A program made the position numbers and the translations under genes. From Cryptomeria japonica (Eukaryota > Streptophyta > Pinopsida > Cupressales > Cupressaceae): a DNA stretch of 64,000 bases. The notes under the pieces are model-generated. The model worked only from the letters and a program-made list of their open reading frames with translations. It was not told where the DNA came from and did no database searches. Where the stretch lies: positions 416,296,757 to 416,360,756 of the forward strand of contig NC_081415.1 of NCBI RefSeq assembly GCF_030272615.1, read 5' to 3'. This document shows positions 37,726 to 50,519 of this stretch, piece by piece. Numbering within the stretch: the first letter of the stretch is position 1; each line of letters opens with the position of its first letter.

Positions 37726-38559
37726 CTCTACAAGTTAAAACAATGAATAATTATTTGTGGAAACTACAAATACTTGGATGCCTCTTATTCAATAAGTTAG
37801 TGCTACTAATGATGAAGAGTCGGACAAGTAGAGTTATATTGAGATGAACTCCAATGAGTATTAATGGGACTCCTTTACCAGTTCTAGTACCTATGTTGAT
37901 AAATCTTATGACAGACAAAACCTTGATGATGATAATACCATTTTCAAGGACAAAGAACTCGATCCCAACTCCTAAAAATATTAATTTGATACTTGTTCCT
38001 ACACCTTGAATGCTACCCCTATAACTTATTCCAACCACGTCAATGAATTCTATCTATTTTACCCATAACTTATCTATTTGAACCAGCAATATCAATCTCA
38101 TTTGGATTGGTTTTAAAATGATGACACAATTACCAAATTTCTATGATTTCGAGAAGGTATACCATAAGGGGACCACAAAATTGGATTTTCTATAGAACTC
38201 AACCATGCAACATATTTTGGGGAGTCTAGTTATCCTTACATCCAAGAAAATAAAAAAGAAAATAAAAATGCTAAGTCTCACGGTGAAAATCGAAAGGCAC
38301 CTTTCGAGTGCAAAATAGTAAAAAACAAAAGGCATATCCAATGGTTAAAAACCTCTCTGAGGCATCAGAGGATGGAAGGTTGGACCCCTCCCTATAGATC
38401 AAGAATGTTCATCACTACTAGTGGAACAATCAGAGGAAGTAAACCTAGGTGACAATGAGAACATAAGGAATTTATATATTTTGTTGTAGTCTCCCAAACC
38501 TGCATAAAAGGAATTTTTTCACCAATTTCATCAAGGAGAGACAAATAAATTTTGCTTGA

Positions 38560-39360
38560 TCTTATGCTAGCATGTCAGGTTTAGATCCTGAACTGGTTCT
38601 CCATCACTTACCTCTACTTCCAATGGCTAGACCATTAAAACAAAAGCTAAGGAAAATGTATCCCTAAATTTCTCTATTGGTTAAAGTGGAGTTGAAGACA
38701 CTATTAGATGTGGGATTCATCATGCCTATAGATTATGCAAAATGGATATCAAATCTTGTACCTGTCACCAAACCAACTAGGGGCATTAGAATATATATAA
38801 ATTTTAGAGATTTGAATAAGGTTTTCCTAAAATATGAATTTTCATTTCCTAATTTTCTAATATTGATATGATATTGATCTCATTGCTGGACATGAAATGC
38901 TTTCATTGATGGATGGATTTTCTTGGTACGACCAAATGAGAATAACACCAAAGGACCAACACAAAACTGTCTTTACTTGTCCTTGGGGAACCTACTATTG
39001 GAATTTCATGCCCATTGGCCTCAAGAATGTCGATACAACATTTCAGAGAACTATGACAAGATTATTTCATGACATAATACATGATATAACGAAAGACTAT
39101 GTTGATGACTTGTTGGAAAAGTCAACCGGAAGGGACAACCATCTTGTTGTTTTGGCTCGGACCTTTAACAGTTTGGAACAATACAAAATCAGACTAAACC
39201 CAAAGAAATGTGCACTTGGTGTCACCTCAACAAAACTGCTTGGATTCATTGCGTCCAACAAAGGAATAGAAGTAGACCTGACAAAGATTAGTGTTATTCT
39301 TGAAATGCCCCCACCATCAAATTTGAAGCAATTAAGGAATCTATGGGGAAAAATATAATC
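38560..39360 (+). pseudogene. Reverse transcriptase of element II
   Basis: Pieces in order: LDPELVLHHLP near 38590, VELKTLLDVGFIMPIDYAKW, ISNLVPVTKP, INFRDLNKVF, LSLMDGFSWYDQMRI (holding the first catalytic Asp), FTCPWGTYYWNFMPIGLKN, DYVDDLLEKS (active-site YVDD) and LLGFIASNKGIEVD. One frame change near 38860 and a few stops break it. Unlike element III, the central block is present. Confidence 0.88.
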
Positions 39361-40330
39361 TATTAGGAGGTTTATATCCCAACTACTAGACAAGTGTCAA
39401 CTTTATTACAAAAAGGAGTATCTTTCAAGTTGATAGCTCAATGTCAACAAGACTTCGAGGAACTTAAGGATTATCTACTTTCACCACTAGTTGGTACCAC
39501 CTACTCTAGGAAAACCCTTATTACTCTACATTTCAGTTATAAATTCATCTTAGGAGCCCTCTTGGCACAAAATCATGACCAAGGAAGGGAGAGAGGAATC
39601 TAATATATCAGTAGAATACTGGTTAGTTATGAGATAAACAACACTCCCATTGAGCATGCATGACTTGCAGTTATTTTTGCATCTCAAAAGTTTTGACATT
39701 ACATGTTGAGTCACAAAACCAAATTCATCACAAAAATTGATCCACTTAAGAACCTTTTAAACAAAGTTTCTCTCATAGAGAGACTGGCCAAATGGGTTAT
39801 GTTCTTAAGTGAATTTGATATTGAGTATGTAGATAAAAGGGCTATCAAAGGACAAAAATTGAAGACCAACTAACTAGCTCCACTTTACCAAAGAACTCAA
39901 TAGTAGTAGACTTTTTGGATGAATCGATATTCACAATAGATGCTTCCACATAATGGAAATTATACTTCAACAATTTCTACACTAATCATAGAGCGGGGGC
40001 AGGCATTCACTATTCATAACTCCTCATGGTGACACCATTCCAAACTCCTATAGAATAAATTTCCCTTGCACAAGAAAAATTGTAGAATATGAAGCTCTCA
40101 TCACTAGGCTTCACACAACTATACAATGGAAAATAAAAGATCTCCATGTTTATGGTGACTCTCAACTAGCAGTCAAATAGGTCAATATCGACTACCTCAC
40201 TAAAGATGATAAGCTTTTGTTGTACAAACATATGATAGATGATTTAAAGCAATAATTTGAACATATTGTCTTTGAGAAAATCCCCTGAATCCAGAATAAA
40301 GTAGTCGATGTAATGGCTACAGTGGGATCA
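39361..40330 (+). pseudogene. RNase H and archaeal-type RNase H of element II
   Basis: 39394-39880 is the usual gypsy RNase H: LLQKGVSFKL, CQQDFEELKDYL, FILGALLAQN, NNTPIEHA, IDPLKNLLNK, RLAKWVMFLSEFDIEY. 39940-40330 is the second, archaeal-type RNase H: YFNNFYT (YFDGSYT in element III, so the first catalytic Asp is Asn), EYEALITRL, HVYGDSQLAVK and VVDVMATVGSLLD. Two RNase H domains in a row are typical of the Tat lineage. Stops are frequent. Confidence 0.82.
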
Positions 40331-40825
40331 TTACTAGATATGTCAAATAATGTGACACATTTCAAGTTCTTAGTAGAACAATTCATGGTACTGACTTTCA
40401 ATATTCCACAGTCCAAATACATGTGTGAAATTGTTGGTCCTAATTTTTCTTGGTATAAAGGCATATAATCTTATCTCCATGACCAATACCTTTCCCCTGA
40501 CTTGTCCCGAAACCAATGCAAAACCCTTATTTGACAAGCTCCCCATTATGTCATCATCGCTAAAACCCTATACTAGAAAGGTATTGATGAAATTGTCCTT
40601 TGTTGTCTTGATTCAATAGATGCACACACAACTTTACAATTGCACAAAGGTATTTGTGAGGCCCACTCTAGTGGTCCAGCTTTGGCTAAGAAGCTCATGC
40701 AAAATGGGTACTATTGGCTAACTATGAAAAAGAATACTTACAAGTTTGTTCAAAGGTGCTAAGAATGTTAGATGTACAAAGGTCTCATACATGAACCAGT
40801 GTAAGATCTACAACCAATGACATCT
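40331..40825 (+). pseudogene. Integrase zinc-binding region of element II, cut by insertion B
   Basis: Contains VEQFMVLTFNIPQS, LYNCTK-side sequence in a shifted frame, and LHKGICEAHSSGPALAKKLM, NGYYWLTM and FVQRC-ECQMY, i.e. an HHCC zinc site with both His and both Cys kept. It stops at DLQPMTS (40811-40825); the rest of integrase lies at 47486. Confidence 0.8.
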
Positions 40826-40929
40826 CTATATTTCATGTATACTCACCCCATCCATTTCTACTTAAGTAAATGAGGGTCCCCCTATTTCTGCTTTCCCTTT
40901 GTTTGGTTTTGTTTCTCCTTTGTGTTTCT

Positions 40930-42330
40930 TTCCTTTTTGCCCCTTCTGAGTTTTAGAATCTCAAAACTTCGGAATGTGTTCTTTTCTCTTCGTCTTCTTT
41001 CCTTTTTTTTCCCACTTCAGAGCTTCAGAGTCACGAAACCTCGAAGTTCCTTTTGTTTCCCCTTTGTTTCTTTTCATTTGTCTTCAATACTTCATGTTTC
41101 CAAAACCTCGAAGTCCTTAAGATTTCAGTCTGTAGGACTTTGGGATCTCGGGACCTTGAAATCCCAAAGTTCCCCTTTGTTTGCATGTTGAAGGACCTTG
41201 AAACCTCGGATTCCTGGAACTCCAAAGTGCTTTGTGTGTTCCTTTTGTTCCTTTTTGAAAGGACTTCAGAATCTCGGGTTCTAGAGATCTCGATCCCTCT
41301 TGTTTGTTTTATTTGTTGGAGCCCCAGAACCCCAAAACCATAGAATCTCAGGTTCTCCTTGTTTTGTTTGTCTTCCTTTCGGAGTCTTGGAACTTTAGAG
41401 TCCTGAGGTCATTTCCTCTTTGACCTCAGAACCTTGGGATCCCAAAACCCTAAGGTGTGTTGTTCCTTGACTCTCGTAATCGCCAAGGGGTATAAATACC
41501 CCCCACCATGGTCATTTGGCTCATTTGAGCGTCCTAGTAATTTGTGAGCTCTACATACCCCACAATTTTAGCTAGTTTCTTAGAATGCTTTGGTGTTCCT
41601 TCTTCTCCTTCATTGAGGTAGGTTTCTTCCTGCTTGGAGTTTTATCTTGGTTTTTCTTGTTTTCCTTATTCTTGGTTTAGGTTGGCATAGGTTTTAGGGT
41701 TTTTTTATTATTTAATTTGAATAATTTGTTTCAACATGTTTTGTCCCCCATCATTTTTTTCATCTCTTCATGTCCTTTCATTTTGGTTTTGATTGTTGTG
41801 ACATTTCGAGATCCTAGGTTTCCATGATCCCGGATTTTGTCTAGGTTTTTTATTGTTACTCTCCGGAACCCCAGGTTCCTGGGATCCCGAAGAGCCTTTT
41901 GAATCATGTTTGTTTCACTTCGGAACCTCGGGTTCTCGGGACCTCGAAGTGTCTTTAGTCCGATTCCCCTTCAATGTTTCCACACTCTGTAACCTCAAGT
42001 TCCCAAGATCCCAGAGTGCCTTTTGTTGAGCCCTTGTTAACACTTCAAAACCCCAAGTTCCCGAGATCCCGAAGCATTTACGAGTTGAACCCTTCCAAGC
42101 TTCATAACATTGAGTCCCGGGGATTCCAAAGCACACCATTTTAAGATGGAATATTTTTATCTTTGCTTTGAAATTTCAAAATCTTTGGATCTTGAAACTC
42201 CAAGTTTTGATGCCTTCCACTTCGGGACTCTGGGATCCCGGGATCCTAAAATGAGGTTTGTATGGAATTATTTTGACTTCAAAACCCCGAAACCCTGGGA
42301 CTCTGAGGCCTGCCTTTTTTTTAACATGTA
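40930..42330. repeat. Array of ~70 bp units with dyad core TTCGGAACC...GGGATCCCGAA
   Basis: About 17 imperfect units recur every 60-80 bp. Clear ones are near 41027, 41098, 41262, 41860, 41921, 42031 and 42219. The core runs CTTCGGAACCTCGGGTTC then CGGGATCCCGAAG, whose two sides are near-complements, so each unit can fold into a hairpin. A CCTTTTGTTTG-like spacer joins units. Units occur on both sides of the TATA box. Confidence 0.8.
41488..41507 (+). promoter_or_regulatory. TATA box in inverted G/C context
   Basis: GGGGTATAAATACCCCCC is a strong plant-type TATA box framed by G and C runs. It lies about 1.1 kb upstream of the open region of the plus-strand relic, as in an LTR or promoter. 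Confidence 0.6.
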
Positions 42331-42599
42331 AAGTACTAATAACCAAACCTTCTCCTATAGGTTAAAGAATCCTTATGGAAGCAACAGGAACCCTAAGGAA
42401 GAAAATAAGGAGCAAGATAAGATTGGAGAAAGTTTCTATCACCATTAAGTACCAATACCAGGGATAGACACTAATTTTAAAGTTTGAAAGTGAGGTGTAG
42501 TTCATCACAGACATAAAGATAGGGAATATTGAGTTAGAAGCAATCAGGAAAGAAGTATCTAGTCAGAACCTCTATGCTACATACCAAAGGATTAGGAGG

Positions 42600-45030
42600 T
42601 CATGACTTGTAGAGGCCACAATTTCCCCTAGGTCGTCCAGTCATTGGATTTAATCTCAACAATTACTCATCACTATGACAAGGATACAAGGAAGTGCATA
42701 GATACAAAAGGAAATGTAGTGGTGGACCTCTCATCCAATATGCTCTCTAAGACTTTTGGATTTCCACAATATGAGAAGGTGTCATAGACTACTACTAGAG
42801 GCCATCCAAATCTTCAATAAGGATGTGGCCAATTACAGGGAACATATAAATCAGGTGTGGCTTAATGGTCCAAGAAAATTTGGCTTGAAAGCAAAAGACA
42901 ACATACTTAGAGAAGATTTCAGAGATGCTCCATGTGACCTGATCATCATGCTCAATAGAGCCTTCAGAAAGGAAGAGGTGAAACATTATCATTTATGGAT
43001 GTTTGATTATATCTACACCTTCCTTAAAGGAAAATATTACTTTGATTGGGCACAACTCATATCAGATAACATTCATGAACAAATGTGCAATGTGATCCAA
43101 ACTAAAAGGTTTTCATGACCTCCTATGTGGTATGGATGGTAGCCAGGAGCGAAGTGTATCTAGGGCTGAACACCACAGGAAAGAGTTTGGGAATATTATA
43201 ATCAAGTGCCTTTCCAAGTGGCCAAAAATAACTTTAAAAGAATTAATGATGCATTCATATATGTAGTTATTTGTAGGTTGACAAGTGACGTGGGACAGCG
43301 ACTGTCCACTGAGGCCATGAAATTGATCCAAGAAGGAAAACGTGGTTCATTCACAACTAACGGTCTACCTATATCAGATTAAGTCGGTTCATCAGTAATC
43401 CTTTCCTTCTCCCTCACTTTTGCAACAATAGAATTATTCTTCTTAATTATTCAAGACAAATTGTAGGCATTCAAGCCCTCATGCCTCAAAAGCATAAGAC
43501 AGGGGTAACATTCCCAATTGTCCTTGAACATTATAAGAACCACAACCTATAGACGTCAAAAAAAAATTCATGAACTTCAATACCTATGTCTCAAGGAGTT
43601 TTCTTATGCTCAACAATTATATGAACCATTTGGTAAGCTAAAGGAAATGATATCGGTTGCATATGAGGGGTATGTATCTGCATTGGAAGACTTTTGGGCA
43701 GGGTTGCAAGATAGTTTTGATGCCAAAAAGAAAGGATATAGCAGGTTGACTACCTATCAGATGACAAAATTTGATTTAGAAACAAATATTCCCAAGGATT
43801 TCAAAGATGACGGGGAAGTCTTAGACCCAACTTATGAGGAATTGAAGGTGGACCATAGATCTCTCTCCCTAATAAGGTGGTCAAAAAAGGAAAATGTGGA
43901 AATTAATGATGTTTTTGAAAAAGTGGTTGAAAGGAGCAAACAATGGCTAGGTCTTAGACTTTGGGTAAGTGCAACAACGGAAAAGAAGATAAACAAAGCC
44001 TTTGGAAATCCTCAGTTAAAGGCCACCCAAGAACATGTGAGGAGGAAAAGGCCCGATTCCAGGAAACCCACTCCTACAGAAGAAGAAGCCCACATCTGTC
44101 ATTGAAAAAGAAGAATTAATGAAGCAATTAGATGAGAAGATAAAATAATCATAGTTTCTAAAGACAACTTCGGAACAGCAAATAACCACTGGATTTCTCG
44201 TTGTACCACAAGCGTCAATTGCTCCAATAATGCCTACTATTGGTGCAACCCTAGGAGAAGGTACATCACAAGGATTGGACCCAAGATAAGCCACTTCTTC
44301 TCAATCCCCTACAACAGTTTCCAAACCAACTCATGAATGAGTGACTATTCATAACATTGAATATGACTCAGATAAAGATAATGAGCCTATTTCAGTAATG
44401 GCCTACAAGAAAAAGGAGAATCCAATGCAAAGATAGGCTACCTCCAAACAAGATTTGGGAGATTTTTTGCTAATACAAGTGTTTGTCATCATGAGGACCA
44501 AATAGTTGAAGTCACTCAAACATAAGTGTATGAAGTACAAGTGGAAGCTATGGAAGTTGATGATCAGGATGAGCATCTAGTGCTCACTCCATAAGAACAA
44601 GAACAACTTCTTAAACAATTGGAAGGAGGCTAGGATAAAAAACAAGATGATGCAAGAAAAGAATCTTTTGAACAAGAGGTAGGAGAAAAACTAGAAGAAT
44701 TGGCCAAACAACAGTAAGACTTTGAAGTGGTGCAGCAAGAACACCCTACTCAGCAACTACCCCAGCTTCCACCACAATTTGAGGAGTCCATAAGCCATAA
44801 ACAAGAACAACATCAAGATGTAAGTAAAGATCAACAAGAAGAAGAAAAGGAGCCAGAGTGGTAGCTAAAAACTTATACCCAAGTTACTACACAAGAAGAG
44901 AAATAAAATTTGAGTATGCCACAATGGCTTAGCTTTAACTTCCAAAAGAAGAAGAAAGTTGTCTTACCAAGTATCACCTTGCAAGACACAATCACTAAGT
45001 CACCAAGGAGGACAAATAAAACTAAGACCC
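42600..45030 (+). pseudogene. Second relic of the coiled-coil retroelement-like protein family
   Basis: Open pieces read YDKDTRKCIDTKGNVVVDL near 42680, the counterpart of YNPRTKTICDYRGNPLVVI in the 3.28-6.30 kb relic, and FDWAQLISDNIHEQMCNVI near 43040, the counterpart of FDFATYVADALNHGLEKL. ORFs at 42756-43118 and 43518-44105 are the longest parts. The latter has a charged central region (KEMISVAYEGYVSALEDFW). A Glu/Gln-rich tail (EQEQLLKQLEGG, KDQQEEEKEPEW) runs to about 45030 through several stops, where the duplicated gypsy block begins. Degradation is heavier than in the first relic. The family is not identified. Confidence 0.55.
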
Positions 45031-45038
45031 TTCACCAT

Positions 45039-46964
45039 TTGACCTAATTTGGCATGCACTTAACAATAGATTTTTGCAATTGACCCTAATATTTTACGCA
45101 ATTTTTTAATCCAGTTATATAATTTCCTAAGGAAATTAGAGTATCAAAAGGTCACTCAAACTAAAAAATTGGGATCCAAAATTAGGTTCAACTCATTGAT
45201 TGACCAAGTCATTAGGCTCAATAGGTTTGTCTATTTTAATTTTGCATCATTAGTTCCCTTAGAGTTCTCTTAGATCAAAACCAATTTTGCAAACATTAAC
45301 TTATTTAGGCAAATTATATCATAGGAATCAGTTTTTCCCCAAGGAAATTAGAAGTCACATCTCAATATTAAGCCTTAGTCATTATCAAGATCCCTGACTT
45401 CATCAAAACTATAATTATCAACCAATTGTTCAAGTCCAACCCTTACGCTCATTAGTCTAGCTTAGGGTCATAACTTCTATCAAATCCTCAATCCTCCGTC
45501 ATCCTATTTTCAAGTCAATGTGTCTCTTTCAATCTCTTAGATGAACATCCATAGGTTTGTGTTTATAAGTTTCCTAGGAATCAAGCTTATAGAAATGCAT
45601 AATCTTTCACTAGGATAATCATTGCATTCTTAATCTTGAAAATTCCAAAAAAATAAGTGCATATTATTTCCCTTATCATTCAAGGTATTAGCTCAAAAAA
45701 TCTATAAAATATTGTCATCCTTTAGTTGTATTTCTCTTAAAATTCCAAAGAGACCAAAAAAATAGTTCTTACCTTTGTCATATTTAGCTCATTTTTCGGT
45801 GTCCTCCATACCCTTCACTCAATCACAAAAAGTAAAATTTTTAATAGATCCCAATATTGACCCAAATTTCAATCCCACGAGTACTATGGACCTTGCATCA
45901 CATTCTTGTAGACAAGGTCAAAGAGCGGCTACCTTAATGGATCATCCCACAACTTCTAATCCTAATGATCCATATTTTGTAGAGAACATTCCAAAGGGGT
46001 TAACCATTGAATAACTTGAGGATCCCCAAAAAGACCCAAAAAATTCTTACAATTATCAATGTGCTTCTCAATCACGACCCAAATAGGTATCTCATATTGT
46101 TATCACAAAATTGTGCCAAGTTGCCCCCTAACTAAAATGTTTCCATAATAATACAACCAAGATCTCAAACTTCTCAAAGTATGGGATCTTCACAACAAGT
46201 CACCACTAGTCTTCCTTTAGTGATCACTACCCATGGTGCCATACTGAGCACTACAACAATGCCTCTCTACAATAATATTGTTTATAACACCCCATCAGTT
46301 AGTCAAACCCATGCCACTTTAATGCAAGCTCTCACATCTTCCAATGTTAATACCCAAAGTCAAAATCAAATCAAAATACGTCTTCCTCAATTGTTTAAGA
46401 AAACATTAATGCATCATCTCAAGTGAGTAGTAACTCTCTCTCTCTCTCAAGACATGACTAGCACATCCCAAATTTCCACTTCAGTCCCAATTGGATCCAC
46501 ATTCAGTTACCAAAATTTTCCACCACCTAACCGAAGCTTGCAGAATCCTTTTAGTGGAACACAATAAAATGTCAGCACCCATTTCACTTCACCCAAACAA
46601 GCACTTCACTCAATTCTCAGCTCTTTAACCATTCCACATTTTAGCAACCACTTGCATATACCAACACCAATCCTTTCATCAATCCCATTCTTAGTATCCA
46701 AACTCCATTGACACAAACGGATATCCTCATGCAACAAGTGCAAAACTTACAACACCAAATGTCCAATCTTCATGTTGGGAATACAAATAATAGTTATACC
46801 ATAGAAGATATATGTCCCTACCCTTTCAATAAAATGGTGTACATGCCACCTTTCCTACAAAACTTTGAAGCTCATAATTCAAAAAGTATAAGGGAAAAGG
46901 TGACCCTCAAGACCATGTCCATGAGTTCTTTATTGCTTGTATAGAGGTTGTCAATAATGACCCT
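45039..46964 (+). repeat. Near-copy of element II leader/gag (28028-29948)
   Basis: Same orientation, same stops (for example the TAA ending PKGLTIE at 46012), and 3-5% difference. Sharing decayed stops means the block was copied after element II had already lost its reading frame, or both descend from one defective parent. Its edges do not match LTR ends. Confidence 0.95.
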
Positions 46965-47485
46965 GAAATTGGTATTCCATTAATTTAATATCTTCTTTCA
47001 TTCTAGATAGCATAAATGTTCTTGAGTAATATTGTTTTATGATTCATGTTATACATGTTAATGATACATGAGGATTAGATGATGTTATGAAAATTAGTTT
47101 CGTGAAAGTTAGCTCTTTTTGCATGAGAGTTTGTAGATCTTGCATGCAGATGGAAAGTTTCACCTATTGACGTATGGTATGTTATTGATAATATTCATTC
47201 ACTTGGGATATTCATTTCATGACTGATAAATCTTGCTTAATTGTGTTTGTTCTCTTCTCACATCCCTCTCTTTTACAGTTTTTTTTTTAGTGAATCTGCA
47301 TGAGTTCCTTCTGCTACCAGCATATAACCTCGATGAAACAAGTCATTTGAGCCCTATACTATCTTTGCATAGTTGTGACCCGATGAACGAGACCTTGGAG
47401 AGTGAGAATTTCAAATCCTCTCTTTTCAAGAGAAGCTCTATTTCACAAAGCTTGCATGTTAGGTGTCTATAAAAGGTCCATCAAC
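46965..47485 (+). other. Unidentified segment at the end of insertion B
   Basis: An open stretch at 47233-47472 follows a pyrimidine tract and TTTTACAG, like an exon after an acceptor (NLHEFLLLPAYNLDE, LSLHSCDPMNETLE). It has no retroelement motif and could be a captured host exon. Weak evidence. Confidence 0.25.
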
Positions 47486-48345
47486 AATCTCCATGGCCCT
47501 TTTCCCAAAGGGGACTCAATATTATGGGGAAAATTAATCCAACATCCTAAAAATAGACGTAAGTTGATACTCACCGCCACCAAATACTTCACCAAGTGGG
47601 TGGAAGCAATTCCACTTATGTAATTAGCAAGCAAATAGCTAAATTCCTCTTGAAATATATCATATGCCATTACGAAGTACCCTAATCCATCATAACAGAT
47701 AACAAGCGTCATTTCAAAAACTAAGATATTTGTGAACTTTTTGAGCACTTCCATATCCAACACCACTTTTCCATACCATGCTACTCGCAGAGTAATGGTC
47801 ATACCAAGGCAAGTAATAAAACTATTCTCAAAATCCTCAAGAAAGTTGTCAACGACGGTAGCCATGATTGGCACCTACAACTCAATCCCCACTTTGAGCC
47901 TACCAAACTTATGTTTGTACTGCCATAGCTGCCACACCATTTTATCTTGTGTATGGATCTAAATCCATTCTCCCCATCAAGGTTGAGTTACCTTCACTAT
48001 GAGTTTCATTGCAACATCTCATCTTGAATGAAGAGTATTAGGTCATAAGACTGAATGAGATAGAATTGCTTTATGAGAAATGTCAAAACACCTTAAATTA
48101 TCTTCAAGCATGTCAAAATCAGCTCAAGTGGAGTTGTAATAAGAGGGTCATATTATTCGTATTTGAGATAGGGGACCTAGTATTGAAAGAGAATAAGAGG
48201 AATCTACCAAAGTGAAATGGAACAAGAAAATTTGAGTCGAACTGGTTGGGTCCATATGTCATCATAGGGCCTACCGAAATGGGTCTTATCAGTTGTCTAC
48301 TATAGAAGGTGAAGCACTTCCTAATCCTATCAAATGCATGCACCT
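47486..48345 (+). pseudogene. Integrase core and C-terminus of element II
   Basis: In shifting frames: KLILTATKYFTKWVEAIPL, then KQIAKFLLKYIICHYEVP, SIITDNKRHF (second catalytic Asp), HFSIPCYSQSNGHTKASNKTI (the third catalytic residue, Glu, appears as Lys), then LKENKRNLP-type and GPYVIIG-like C-terminal pieces up to about 48345. It continues directly from 40825 when insertion B is removed. Many stops; inactive. Confidence 0.8.
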
Positions 48346-48835
48346 AAATAAGTATTACAATTTATGCTCAAAGAATCCTAGAGTCAAAAAGTCAAAAAAA
48401 TGAAAAATGTCAAAAAGAACCAAAAAAACCATTGAAAGAGCAAAAAACAATTACCTAGATGAAAACCTAGTAAACGTGCATCTTGTGTGATCATAAAAAA
48501 AATTAAATTAAATGCCAAAATAGTAAAGATAAATAAATCGCCTTACAATGAAAACCTGGCAAATAAGCACTTCGAGTAAGTACCATGGTGAAAACCTTGC
48601 AAATAGGTGCCATGTGTAGGAGATTACAACTCTGCCATCTATTAGTACTTTATCCAGTTAACCATGATCCCATTTACTATTTTCATCAGGTCATCCATAA
48701 TTAAACATAATAACACACCCCTCATGGCCTGAGGTTTATTGGTCATCAATGTCAAAGATCATTTGCCACACTAAATCCAACTCCCCATTTTCTGTGCAAC
48801 ATGGTCCTTGTCCTGAATTGGGGCAAAAACCTAAA
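48346..48835 (+). other. 3' untranslated region of element II
   Basis: AAAACCTGGCAAATAAGC and AAAACCTTGCAAATAGG at 48558 and 48591 are short repeats I associate with the region between pol and the 3' LTR in plant gypsy elements. GAATTGGGGCAAAAA at 48817-48831 may be the PPT. No LTR starts after it. Confidence 0.4.
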
Positions 48836-48837
48836 TC

Positions 48838-49025
48838 ATTATCTAAAAAATCATTGAAAATTGAATAAATTCTTGAAAAAAACTTTAAAACCATACAAAT
48901 TCCTAAAAAAATCTTAAATAACATAAAAAGTCCTAAGATAATCTTAAAAATCCTAAAAAGTCCTCAAAAAATCTTTAAAAATCCTGAAAAAAATCCTATA
49001 AAGCATAAAATGTCATGAAGAAAGA
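48838..49025. repeat. A-rich degenerate repeat (AAAAATCCTAAAAAGTCCT)
   Basis: About ten imperfect copies of a 16-20 bp unit. It occupies the place where the 3' LTR of element II would start. Confidence 0.75.
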
Positions 49026-50519
49026 CCTAAAAATCACATAACCAAGAAAATCCAAAGCAATAAACAATCTCTTGCAACAACAAACGATTAATCAATCAAG
49101 TCTACAATCAAACTGATCGCATGCCTTATCGATCAATCATTCAATCCTTATCAATCATTCATCAACTTGTCTTATGCAGGGAAGAGTACAATCAAAAATA
49201 GACAGATTGGTCTTATACAGGGTATTAATTATCTAAAATCATATATCATCATCATCATCATCATCACACAAGCAATCAATATTGACAAAGATTAGTATGG
49301 TTGCTAACACAATTTGTCAAGTTAGTCTTATATTTTATTGATTTGTCTTGAGTCGTGTTCCTATGCTACTCAAGGATGTCCACAAGTGACTAGAGGAGTC
49401 AATATGGTTCATGATCCTTTTTCTTATTTTATTGTTTGTGGTGTGTTTTCATGAAGTTCTAGGGCACGGGTATTTTTGGGTGTCTATGTTGGCATTTTCA
49501 TTCGGCAAGTATCCCATGCAAAAATGAAGTTAGGGATAACTATGCTTGTGATTGTCCCACATACCTCAACCCTAAATAGAATAACCCTACAATGAATGAA
49601 TACACTACATGTCTACAATATGTCTACTAATGCAATGGGAAAGTATCTACACCTTGGTCTTTCATACCTCGGTGTACAAACCTCCATTGATACATAATAA
49701 GGCTTGATGATGAAATTATTACACTACCTAAGAAGCACAATAATTCATGATAGTTTCATTTCCTCATATCAACTATTCTATTCAATGATCAATTATGTTT
49801 CCCAATTATTCTTCATTTCTTGTTGATTCATTATTCTCTCTAACTATTCTTCCACTTATGCACATAGTCATTTTGGCATGCTACTCTGGCACGCAAAAAA
49901 AAATCCATCCTAAATCCATACGTATATTAGCAAATCAAGCATATCATCTACATCACATTCCATCATACCATCATATATACATACAAAAGCAATAAAGTGA
50001 CATGTCATATTGCATATAGAATCATGTTAGTACGCAACATCCATCATGTGTCTATCACATATATGCACATAATCATTTACATCCACTATAACATCCAGGG
50101 CATCTAGAATATAAATTGTATACCATATAGAAGCACAAGCATATGCATTACAAAAGTACATCCATCAATCAAAAAGAATATAAAACATCATATAAGTATC
50201 GGCATCCATTGCATAACAAACATCATAACAAAATTCTTATAGAGAAATAGGACATCATGTAAGATTGTCACCAATGTTGCATATCAAAAATAGTGTCAAA
50301 CTACAATGTCATCATGTCTATGAGAAATTAAATAAGGCCTGCAATCTCAATCAAAAATATACAAGTGTCTATTACAAGGTAAATCAATTAGTTCTCCCTC
50401 TATTCTTAGCATCTGGAGTCCTAATTTTTCTTCTAGCTAAGGTACTTGCCCCTCGATGCCTTGGAGATAATGGTGGCCTAGGTGGTGGTCCCATAACACC
50501 CCCACTACTAGTTGTAGCT
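49026..50519. other. No gene recognised; (ATC)n microsatellite at 49243-49266
   Basis: AT-rich DNA with a short ATC run. Nothing else supported until the minus-strand relic from 50.5 kb. Confidence 0.5.

Larger units (their letters stand above)
40826..47485 (+). mobile_element. Insertion B in integrase of element II (composite)
   Basis: CATCT at 40821-40825 and AATCT at 47486-47490 flank it and may be the target duplication. Joining them restores the integrase order seen in element III. Inside are a dyad-motif array with a TATA box, a relic homologous to the 3.28-6.30 kb ORF, a 1.9 kb near-copy of element II's leader and gag, and 0.5 kb of unidentified DNA. No matching terminal repeats were seen, so it may be one chimeric retrocopy or several events. 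Confidence 0.55.
24580..48835 (+). mobile_element. Ty3/gypsy element II (Tat/Ogre-like, dual RNase H), split by two insertions
   Basis: Order on the plus strand: LTR 24580-25467, PBS, leader with repeat array, gag (28797-30430 and 35887-36686), protease, G-patch, RT, RNase H, archaeal-type RNase H, integrase zinc region (to 40825) and integrase core (47486-48345). Element III at 53.5 kb is collinear, which fixes the two breaks: about 5.5 kb inserted in gag and about 6.7 kb in integrase. A second, archaeal-type RNase H after the normal one is typical of the Tat group. No 3' LTR was found after 48835; it is deleted or too diverged. Every domain has stops. Confidence 0.82.

Noticed and set aside
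40922..42331. ORFs of 64-96 codons in the dyad array
   Set aside because: Codons follow the repeated CTCGGGATC words; frames overlap on both strands and have no domain.
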